64,000 bases of DNA from Rhynchonema sp. JSB1_4 (lineage: Eukaryota; Nematoda; Chromadorea; Monhysterida; Xyalidae), in contig JASAMV010002144.1 in assembly GCA_030248065.1 (NCBI GenBank), positions 1-64,000 of the forward strand, written 5' to 3'. The notes below the pieces were generated by a model. It was not told the DNA's origin. It saw nothing but the letters and a program-made list of their open reading frames with translations, and did not search any database. This document shows positions 35,201 to 44,280 of this stretch, one piece after another. The position numbers were made by a program, and so were the translations under genes. Each line of letters opens with the position of its first letter. Within the stretch, counting starts at the first letter, position 1.

Positions 35201-36431
35201 GGCGAATCAGTTTGGAACGTTGATATTTTGTGTAATTTTGGCCCTAACATTACGGACTTTGAAGACCGTGACACCAAGTTTTATGTACAAATAACAAACC
35301 CTTGTCAGCTAAAGCAGTGTCTCTCAAGGTCACGTTCTGTTCGCAGCTGGTTCGTGCATCGATCGGGTCGTGCTGCGCGCGGCGGACAGACAGGTTCGAG
35401 TCTGTTGCTGTTGTTGCCCAACGAACTCGGCTACGTCGATTACGTGCGACAACACGAACACGCGACCATCTGTGTGTACGACAGACCGTTGCATGCAGCC
35501 ATGCCTGCTGCTGATATGAGACACAAGATTATACACTTGGCTAAGCATGACAGGTTGGTATGTGCTGATTGCGGAGTTAGCGGTCGGAAAGAGTGTGACC
35601 CGTTGTTGTCAACATCGACCGCGCTTCTGTGGTTGTTGTTGGATTTGTCAGCAACTGTTTTTTCTTACACATTTCTGATTTATTACGTGCAACATCATAC
35701 TGTTGGTTGGTTTGATTGATACTCAACGAACACAATCTCAACAGAGCCGAAGGGAGAGCGTTGTACCATGAGGTTTGCTTGCAGATCCCTGTTGCTCAAA
35801 GGCACTCGTGCGTTCGTGTCCTACATTCAATCCTACGCCAAACACGACTGTCATGTGGTGTGCGCGTTGAAAGGTGAGTGACACGCATGTTTTGAATTCA
35901 GATTTTTCAATATACAACACAGTTATTTTTTTTAGATCTGGATGTGGTTGGCGTGGCGCACGACTACGGTCTGATTCGATTGCCGAAAATGCCCGAACTG
36001 TGCAATCGTGATCTCACAACGTTCGATCGTATCGAGCTCAACACCGCTGACATTCCGTTCAAAGACGCCGCCAAGGAGGGAAAACGATTGGTCGGCCTAC
36101 ATTTGTGTATTCGATAGATTTTTGGATTCCAGTGCTCTCACTTATTGACAGAACTAAAGGCAAGTTGTGTGCAGTAGCATCAGTCAAATTTGACCGCGAA
36201 TAATTTGCGCAGGAGTTGGTGGTTGAACGTCGACGTGAAGCCGAACAGAAACGTAAGGCTCGATCGGATCGATTAGCACGACAGGCGGCTGGTGCTGCCA
36301 AGACGCACAAACGCAAGCGTGCGCCGAAATCGAGTGATTGGGACGATATTGCCGACGACTATCGATTGATGAAGAAATTGAAAAAGGGCAAAATTGACAA
36401 ACAGGAATTTGATGAGAAATTTCTCAGTTGA
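32221..36431 (+). CDS. DDX55: DDX55 / Spb4-type DEAD-box RNA helicase
   Basis: Eleven exons: 32221-32304, 33409-33549, 33823-33974, 34029-34231, 34414-34556, 34746-34919, 34990-35126, 35347-35553, 35785-35873, 35936-36090 and 36213-36431; 567 residues, phases consistent. Helicase motifs in order: FTPVQATTIAALL (Q), APTGSGKT (I), VPNRELAHQ (Ia), TPGRL (Ib), VDETD (II, so DETD rather than DEAD), SATQ (III), VFCSSCACADY (IV), TDVMARGID (V) and HRSGRAARG (VI). The Spb4/DDX55 tail follows: AFVSYIQSYAKHDCHVV, GLIRLPKMPEL, DIPFKDAAKE and the Lys/Arg-rich end MKKLKKGKIDKQEFDEKFLS. Spb4 acts in 60S ribosomal subunit assembly in the nucleolus. The N-terminus is about 10 residues shorter than in vertebrates. 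Intron 1 contains a separate small ORF. Confidence 0.95.
32444..32692 (+). CDS. Small single-pass membrane protein nested in DDX55 intron 1
   Basis: A single-exon frame of 82 residues on the same strand as its host. It starts MVGSASGGDDKSDLWGDYYF, has a charged middle (PRFDELFDEDTFY) and one clear membrane segment, MTAFLVVISTFVMAVFLSRL, followed by a short basic tail. Codon use and amino-acid make-up look real rather than random. I do not recognise the family. It could be its own gene or an alternative first exon region. Confidence 0.6.
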   Translation: MVGSASGGDDKSDLWGDYYFGRKKSSWSLELVHRVNAAVPRFDELFDEDTFYMTAFLVVISTFVMAVFLSRLFPIRMRDSDL

Positions 36432-37242
36432 TGCATACATACACAATTGGCTGTGATTGCTGAAAGATGCTGTTGCACTCCAAATAAATTGAGAAAAAAA
36501 TAAAGTGATCAAGGCATTCAGTTGTTTGTTTCTGATTCTACCTGCAACATGCATGCGACAAGTTGGTATGTGCAAATGAATGCACCGGAATAATCTCGAT
36601 CTCGAGTGTAACTTTCGTCAATCCAAAAATGAGCAAACCACATCAAGCGGACAGTAAAGTCAGACCCCTCAGCAGATTCAAATTTCTAAGAATTTATGGC
36701 GCGACGCCGCTCCACAGTGGCAAGCAGTTGCACTGCACCTCGTGACCAAGAAATTGACCACAGTCGATTGTTATTAAGCTGCTGCGTGCTTGTTCATGCA
36801 TGAGCTTGTTAAAGAACCATTCCAGAAGTCTCCAAAATGGAGGCGGATCACCGGCATAAAGATTGTGTGCAAGAGTCGGTCTGCATAAAAGAAAAGCGGA
36901 ACTCAAGTCGTACGCGCTGTAACGCACACTTCTTGACGCAGCATTTATTTCTGGCATTCTTGGCAACACGTAGTCAAGAAGTGTACATTACGGCCGTGCG
37001 TAATAAACACTTCTTGACGCGTCAAGAAGTATCTAGCTACCGTCCCGTCCGCCGATTTTTGAATTGAATTGGGTGGTGATATTGTGACTGAAATTCCGGT
37101 AATTCATATTTTCGGAAAAAACAGTTTTTTTCCTGAAAAAAACGTTTTTTTTTCAAATAAATTGCCAGTACTTAAGGAATTCCGAAGTCAAAAACACCCA
37201 CTTTTGAGCAAATTTTGCTTTGATTTTGTGGTTTGTTACCCA
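36432..37242. other. Gene-free region after DDX55
   Basis: AATAAA-like signals follow the DDX55 stop (36483, 36499). Between 36930 and 37032 the block CACTTCTTGACG occurs three times in both orientations, including a palindromic ACTTCTTGACGCGTCAAGAA. Nothing coding seen. Confidence 0.55.
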
Positions 37243-37245
37243 GTT

Positions 37246-37350
37246 ACCGTATTGTCTGAAATAGAACCACCCGCCCCCCCCATTAATTGAAGCCCACCCA
37301 AATGGCTCGAAATCAAAAATAGAACCCCCCATTAGTTGACCCCCCATTAA
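37246..37350. mobile_element. Left half of a TA-flanked element, family H
   Basis: TTACCGTATTGTCTGAAATA is the complement of the right half at 39354-39385 (TATTTCCGACAATACGGTAA). Both carry CCCCCCATTAATT motifs. They may be the two ends of one element split by later insertions, or two fragments. Confidence 0.6.
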
Positions 37351-37356
37351 CAGTCG

Positions 37357-37512
37357 TGTCGTGCCTATCGTGTCGTGGACCTCTGGAACAGGCTCCCAGA
37401 GGACGTCGTCTCTGCTGCCTCAATTGCGGCCTTTAAAACTAAACTAAACTCACGTGGTCGAGACGTAGTTTCTTGCCACATTTCATCAAAATTCTCAGCT
37501 GTCGTTGACTGA
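37357..37512 (+). pseudogene. LINE reverse-transcriptase 3' remnant
   Basis: The frame reads YRVVDLWNRLPEDVVSAASI then AAFKTKLNS before a stop at 37510. The pattern VxxWNxLPExVVxAxSxxxFKxxL is the hallmark of the C-terminal end of CR1/RTE-like non-LTR retrotransposon polyproteins. Only this last 50 residues remains. Confidence 0.8.
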
Positions 37513-37967
37513 TCCCCTCAGTCACTGGGTTGCTGCTTTCAGGTCATCATCAATTTTGTTGACATCTGTTATCATCTCGTGTTCGCCATCAATCGCTGAT
37601 TTATCGCCTGCCGTTGCTGTGTTGTTTGTTGTTTTTGAATCTCTCCGGTACGTTTTGTCGTTTGATCATTCATGATTATAATTTTGTGTGCTATTTACTG
37701 ATATGCAGAGGTCGCAATCGGGCCGGGTTTGGCCGGCCCGGCCCGGCCCGAGCCCCCAAATCTCCGGCCCGGCCCGACCCGTACCCCCAAATCTCCGGCC
37801 CGGCCCGGCCCGAACCCCCAAATCTCCGGCCCGGCCCGGCCCGGCCCGAATTTTTGGCTCAGATTTTATTTAAATCAATTTTTGTCATAATTTTTGCGAT
37901 TTTTGAATCAATTTTTTTTGTTGAAATTTCATTGTGTTCCATGAAAAAGTCGGCAGATAGACAATAC

Positions 37968-38725
37968 CAATGGTGTGGCTGGGGGGTCCCCCCTAGGTAC
38001 AGTAGGTAGATGACGCGCCATCCTGGTACAGTAGGTAGGTCGCCGCCCCCCGGCTGGTACAGTAGGTTGCTATTTTTGGTTCAAAATGGTATAAAATCCA
38101 TATTTTTCATTCCAAATACCGTAAAAACCTAAATACAGCCCCCCCCGGAATAGAGCCCCCCCGTAATACAGCCCCCCCAAAAAGGGGTCAGTGAATTAAT
38201 AGGAGCCCCCCCCGAATAGAGCCCCCCCCCTAAGTAACATCCCCTATACTGTAGTGTATTAAGGCTTGATAGTGGTGTACAGGTGCATTTATGCACGTTT
38301 GTTGTTCGTTCGGACTCGGAGCACATAATACGCCTCCTATTGACGAATAGACACGAATAAATGCGATTACAAGCGAAAAAACATCCTTTCAAACCCCTTT
38401 TTAGGGGTTTTTGGAGGGTATTTCTGGGAACAATTTTTCAGGTTCGGGTCAGTGAATTAATAGAGGCCCCCCCCGGAATAGAGCCCCCCCCGTAATAGAG
38501 CCCCCCCAAAATGGGGTCAGTGAATTAATAGAGCCCCCCCCTTCTATTTAGGTTTTTACGGTAATCGAAAAATTTGGAGGGTTTTAGAGTACATTTTCAT
38601 CTAAACTTGGACATGAAAAATTTTGTTCCCCCCTAGCTCGGCCGGTCGGTACAGTAGGTAGGTTGATTTCAGGCCTTTCTGGTGGTACAGTAGGTTGATT
38701 GCACGCCTGGGTAGCCACACGACTG
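37968..38725. mobile_element. hAT-like element, family F, inside J
   Basis: Ends CAATGGTGTGGCT and AGCCACACGACTG. Flanking octamers GACAATAC and GACAATGA agree at 6 of 8 bases, an aged duplication. The motif GTACAGTAGGTAG is repeated near both ends. It is split by a family G element. Confidence 0.82.
38117..38563. mobile_element. Family G element inside F inside J
   Basis: TACCGTAAAAACCTAAATAC and TATTTAGGTTTTTACGGTA, TA at both borders, with the same core and GGAATAGAGCCCCCC arrays as the copy at 9857-10291. Confidence 0.9.
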
Positions 38726-38965
38726 GACAATGATCACTTACTGATCACTTACTTGCTGAATGCATCAGAAATTTTAGCATTTTGGACAAAAAAAACCCCA
38801 CTTTTTCAGTAAAATAAGTCACTTCAGAAGCTTCGGGCCGGGGTGCCCGGCCCGGCCCGGCCCGACCCTCCAAATCTCCGGCCCGGCCCGGCCCGAGCCA
38901 AAAGCCCAAAATCGCGGCCCGGCTCGGCCCGGCCCGAAGTCGGGCCGGCCCGATTGCGACCTCTG

Positions 38966-39843
38966 CTGATATGTCTCTTTTTTAGGTGTTTGCCGGATCT
39001 CCTGAAGGTCTTTGCGTGAGCTTACAGATAAAATTTGAATTTGAACAGAACCCCATACCCCACCTTGAACCTTCACCGTACCGTCCGCGTCCGTGTACCA
39101 CCGGTTGGTGGCATGGTAAGGCTGTGTTGTTGTGTCAAACGTTGTTTGCATGCGTACACGGCAGAATACGGCTTTTTAAGCGTAATTGACGCTGTTAAAG
39201 GTAGAAAATACCGTAAACAGGCCATTTTTATGGGCATTATTAAAAGTGATTTTTTTCGTCGGGGGTGGGCCAAATGAAAAATACCGAACCCCCCATTAAT
39301 TAACCCCCATAAATTGAATTGAACCCCTAAAATGACCCCGGTGAAAAATAGAACCCCCGGGTTCTATTTCCGACAATACGGTAAACGCGCCTGCCTCAGA
39401 GGTCGCAATCGCCCGGCCCGGCCCGAATGTTTTGGTCACATTTTTACCCGATCTTGGTCAAAATTTTTGTAAACAGTCAACCCCGAAATCGACATTTTGG
39501 ACTCAAAATGGCTAAAAATCGGTATTTTTTCGAGCCGGGTTACCATCCCGACCGGCCCGGCCCAGCCGGCCCCATTCCCACCTCTGCTTGGCTTGGGTTA
39601 AATTGAGGTCGGTCAGTTTTCAAAGGTCAAATGCAAAAAAAACCGAATTTCTTGAGAAAAAATGCACAGCTTTTGTGTGGGATGCTCGCTTCTGTAGTTT
39701 TATTGCCTGATGTAATTTCAGGGCCCATTTTTGCCTTTTGAAAGGGGGCTTTATGTCACTTCGACATTCCGGTTCTTGCTTTCATTCAACACTGATTTGT
39801 TGTTGTCTGTTTTTCCAGCATCAATCCAGCTCGCAGTGGGCAA
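38966..39843. other. Repeat fragments upstream of the BrkDBD-PWWP gene
   Basis: Holds the family H right half (about 39265-39385) and a short J-like copy (39397-39586: CAGAGGTCGCAATCG to CACCTCTG, no matching octamers). A TTTCCAG acceptor at 39819 leads into the next gene, so part of this may be its 5'UTR intron. Confidence 0.55.
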
Positions 39844-42800
39844 ATGTCGACAGGGTCTAATTCTGATGAAACCCGCCATACAACGACCACGATCGCTAAT
39901 TCCTCTCAAACGCACACACGTCGTCGACGCTCATTCGACATCGACCACAAACTAGACGTCATTAAGTTTGCAAGGTGAGTGTTTCGAAAGCACAAGAAGC
40001 GTCTTCCTCCTCCAAATGCGCTCCAATCAAGGCAAGCTTTGAGTTTGATTTCACTTTGTGCAGCTTAAATTTTCAGACAGCCACGTTTTTTTCAAATGTT
40101 TGCAGACAGCACTCAATCGCTGAAGCATCGACTGCATTTGTCATAAGCAGTCGCGAGGTGCGCCGTTGGGTGGGCGTGGAATCGGCTTTAATCGAGCTAA
40201 AAAATCACGACGTAACAACTCCAGGTTGAATAATACGAAACTGCATTTACTTCAAATCAAATCAGTGCTGGCTGGGGGGGGCGGGTCGGCCCCCCCAAAG
40301 GTGCAGTATCTCCCCTCGCCGGTACGGTACGTGGCCCCCCGCGCTGAGGTACAGTATCTCCCCCTCTGGTACGGTATCTCCCCCAATTTTCCAAAATTTC
40401 ACCCCAAAAGTACGCTTTTTTGGTCCAAAATGGCCAAGAATCGGGTCAAAATCAACCAGAAGTGCACAAATCTGCGCGCTCCGCGCGTTTTATGCAAATT
40501 TTTACCTTTTACCTATAAAAATTGAATTCTCACGAAATTGGTACAGTAGCTCCCCATCCCCCCTAAAATTTCTAACCCCCCAAATCGGATTCCCCCTGCC
40601 CCCCCATACTGGGTACAGTACCCCGGTATCTCCCCCTCTTTTTGGCCGCTAGGTACAGCATCTCCCCTCAGAAGTAGCCACAGCACTGCTTCAAGTTCGC
40701 TGTGCTGTGATGGTTTTTATTTCTGTCGTCAGCCAAGCCAGGTTCGTTTCTTCAACCTAGCTGTGATAATTGATTGAGCCCAGATGGAAAGGCCATGATA
40801 AATGCGCTCTCGGCGGCGCTATTAGGAGTTGACTGCCTCCATCAACGTGCTCTAATTGCAGGTGGTGCTGTTCGCAAACGTCTGAAGGGCGCTGGTCGCA
40901 AGTGCACCCGCTCCATCAACAACGAACACAAGAAAGCGATCACAAAGGCACTTACAAACCAACCAAACCGGGCGTCGTCCAAAAAAGCACACGAGTCAAT
41001 TGGTACTGCCAAACCACTGAAGTTGCCGAAATCAACCAGCAAGATGAGCTTCGTTGAGCCTTCGATCCAAGACATCGGTCAAGCACTCTACAACACCGAA
41101 CATCAAATACCAAGTGAACATGCCGTGCCCGTCTTGGCACGTGCCCCGGCGAAGCCAGACCCTGATGGAGCAAGGCAACCGCCGTACATTCTCAATTTGA
41201 TGAGCAACAATGATCGAGGGGTGAATGTGTTGCTCGATGATGCATATGGTTCGACACAAATTATTGTTGTTATTTTGCATTTGGTCTGTTAGTACGTATG
41301 CTTGAGTTGACATGTGTTCACAGTCAGTACACCAGGTCAACGTTAGTGTGATTGCACTCTATAGCCATCCGTTATGAGGAAGTTCAACACTCGCGTTCGT
41401 GTGAGACCACTGCACGTCCAAGCACGTCAAGTTCGACAGCGATATAGTACCGCACTTGTACAAACGTGCCAATTGCATCTCATTCGCAGGTCATTGGACC
41501 CATCGTGTGTCGGAGCGCACTTATTGTTTTATGCGAGACGAAGACAACGCGGATGAGATATTGTTCCTAGGATTGGAGAAGGATTTGGATCCGGATGATG
41601 TTCAGCAAATCAGCCATGAACTCAGGGTTAGCTGTCCGTCTATAGTTTGAACTCTGGTCATTCTCAAACTGATTTCGAAGAATTGGTTATTGGACGTTGA
41701 TATGTTATGATATATCGCTAATCTGAATACAATTTATCATATGTAAGTTAGCGACATAGTACAATAACATCAAACATGGAATGAGTTTGAATCAGTCTTA
41801 AAAAGACACAAAACACTCGAAATTTCGCAGGAGCTTAGCACAGAAAAACAATAGCTTATACCGGATTCGTGCTGCAGGTAACGAAGCGGGCACGGACGAC
41901 GAAGAACGTTGAAATGATCAAAATCATCTATCAACTTCGACCGCGTTCCTGGGCGCCAAGTACCGATTGGCCCGTCACATATGCGTTTGTCACGTACAAG
42001 GCTGAACGTACCAGTGTGAAACATCAGCACAGCACCGCCACGAAGCTGACCGCAACAACGCCCACTCCCAAGGTGACCAAAGCAACGCCAACCCCCAAGG
42101 TGACCGAAGCAACACCGAGCACCAAGGTGATAAAAACACCACCCACCGCAGTGACAACGCCACCCGTGAAACGGGGCAGAGGCCGACCGCCGAAATCAGC
42201 TACGGTTTGTAATTGGTTGTAATCGTTTGTAATTGTTGCACCTAAGTTCCAGGTCAAAAACTTTTTCAGGCACCGCCTAAGTCACCAGCATCACCCAAAA
42301 AGCCGAAAACACCAAAGTCGCCTCTGAAAAGTCCGACAGCAACAACGGCGCTCAAGATGAAAATCAAAGCTGTCTCTTCGCCAGTGTCGTCGAAGAAAAA
42401 GTCACCGAAAACCGGGAAATCTCCACCAAAAAAGCCAAAGGATAGCGTTCCCGAGCCAATGGATCTGTTCCACCCGGTATGTTTTGTAGCCGTAAATTCA
42501 ACACTGTCTTGATGCGTATATTCATGTGGTCGACGCACGTTGCTTACTTACTGACAGCTTCCACTCGCCGGGTCTGATGTTTCGCCGGACATGTATCGCA
42601 AAGTGACCGCCAATCTGCACAAGCAGGAACCGGTGCGCAAACTGCACTTCATAGATGGCGAGCTAATCTTTGCCAAGGTCAAAGGACATCCTTGGTGGCC
42701 GTCGAGGGTAAATCAATCGATTCCTATTTCTGAATTTCTTTTATTCGAAAATAAGTTCAGCCCGGTGCGATGATCGCTACAGTCCGGCCAGTGCAAAAAT

Positions 42801-43978
42801 TTCGTGGCCAAAACCAGAGCGGTCCTCGTTTTTGATATCAGGGTGGTAGTATGTATTGCTGCTGTGGTATGTTTCTTGTCACAATATTTCTAATCTGACG
42901 TACGTTTCTTACGTAAGCGTCAAAACACAACAGTTGACCTGCTGCAGGTGATAACGCAGCTGCCGGTGCAACAGAAGAACAAGGAGCCCAACACCATGTA
43001 TCATGTGCGATTCTTTGGCACGGATGAGGAGGCGCAGGTTGGTGCTCGCAGCTCATTGAATCCGAACAAGATCGCATCCACAACCCTCCACCGCTGAGAA
43101 GGGTCGGCAAATGGGCCGCGGTGACGTGCGCTATCAGCTTTATGTCCGGCTCATTTATTGGCGTGTCACAAAGAATATGTACGTACCGGTGGTGCCTGAA
43201 ACTACCACAAACGAAAGCAAGATCGAATTTGTGAAATTTGGAGTGATCTTGCAGGTGCTGCATCCGAACATAATCCCGTACGTCGACAATCGACAGCCTT
43301 TCGCGTTCCCTCGTGCAAACAAAAATTTCTGCAAAGCCATTTACGACGCTGAAGCATTCTTGGTTGGTTATCTGCCTTGCTGACATTAGGGATGGGGTTT
43401 AGTTTGACATCAATTTGGCAATTTAGGTACGCACACCAAAATACAGTATGTGTGTTCCTCATGCACTATTGTGAAACAGCAGCCAGCCAATTGTGCACCA
43501 GCTGTGCGACACAAGCTCGTACGTATTATGCAATCAATGGATAAAATTTCAGACGACTAGCAGGCTGCGGTCTCACAGATTATTGCAATGACAAAAAAAG
43601 TTTTTTGGTGCCGAGTCAAAGTTCATCCCAACTGATCGGATCAGGCCCTGACTGACTCTTCTTTGCCTGTTGCAGCGCGCCTACGGTCCGGTGAAAGTGA
43701 TACCGAATCCCGATCTCGAGCCGACCACCAGCAGTCACATAGAGCAACTCGCACCGGTGCCGACGGCACAAGAAGTGGTCAAAAAGGCCGGGTTGGGAAA
43801 ATTGGGCAGAATTGATCTGACGGCTGCGGTTCCTGGCCTGAAGCTGGCTTCGGCCGCTGATAATGGAGAACAGAATGCTGATGAGTCCCGATCGAGACTC
43901 GAACCTGATTCGGATCAGCACTCTGATCATGATGACGTGTGTTTGGATCCCCAACCAATCGATATGGAAGCTTCATAG
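39844..43978 (+). CDS. Chromatin protein: Brinker-type DNA-binding domain, AT-hook and PWWP domain
   Basis: Eleven exons: 39844-39974, 40106-40224, 40862-41248, 41365-41394, 41490-41626, 41878-42204, 42270-42476, 42558-42707, 42948-43037, 43255-43362 and 43676-43978; all phases match, giving 662 residues. Residues about 28-100 resemble the BrkDBD/homeodomain-like fold (RRRRSFDIDHKLDVIKFARQ, SREVRRWV, KRLKGAGRKC), also common in DNA-transposon proteins. A Thr/Pro/Lys-rich linker has TPTPKVTKATPTPKV repeats and an AT-hook (KRGRGRPPKSA). The PWWP domain follows: GELIFAKVKGHPWWPSR, then YHVRFFGTDEEAQV. The tail is acidic. PWWP modules read methylated histone H3 and DNA, so a chromatin role is likely. 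The joining 30-nt exon is the weakest link; if wrong, this is two genes (39844-41448 and about 41490-43978). Confidence 0.75.
40263..40688. mobile_element. hAT-like element, family E, in an intron of the BrkDBD-PWWP gene
   Basis: Ends CAGTGCTGGCTGGGG and TAGCCACAGCACTG; motif GGTACAGTATCTCCCC near both ends; core CGCGCTCCGCGCG as in family C. Flanking octamers do not match exactly. Confidence 0.8.
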
Positions 43979-44280
43979 TGCAATGCAATTTTTCTATGAA
44001 TTCTTCCTAATATGAGTAACACGTGTAACACTCTCATTATTATCTGTGCAAGACTGTTTTCGCTTTCATTTTGTGAGCCATTGCTGCCGTGTTGATAAAA
44101 CAGTTGTGTCTGCATGTTCTTCGAAGCGATTTCGAGTGTTTCTGCTGTTCGTTGCAGCCTCACGTACGTCTTTGCGTGTTTATCTGTATTTCGGTTCCTT
44201 TAGCCGGCACTGTCAGTTTCAATCCGGTATTACGATGTTCAAATATTATTTGAAATTTTGGCAAACTCTTCAGCATCGGA
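43979..44280. other. Short intergenic spacer
   Basis: 3' flank of the PWWP gene and leader of INPP4; a TCTTCAG acceptor-like site lies just before the INPP4 start codon. Confidence 0.5.

Larger units (their letters stand above)
37706..38965. mobile_element. hAT-like element, family J (CCCGG-rich), with 8-bp target duplication and nested insertions
   Basis: Ends CAGAGGTCGCAATCGGGCCG and its complement. CTGATATG at 37698-37705 and 38966-38973 is a perfect duplication. Subterminal arrays of CGGCCCGGCCC with CCCAAATCT spacers lie at both ends. It contains family F (37968-38725). Confidence 0.92.

Noticed and set aside
39397..39586. Short CCCGG-rich copy as an intact family J element
   Set aside because: Flanking octamers GCCTGCCT and CTTGGCTT do not match, so it is only a J-like fragment.
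41374..41556. Arg-rich frame across the 30-nt exon region of the PWWP gene
   Set aside because: The frame runs through the proposed intron 41395-41489 and does not continue into the conserved downstream reading frame.
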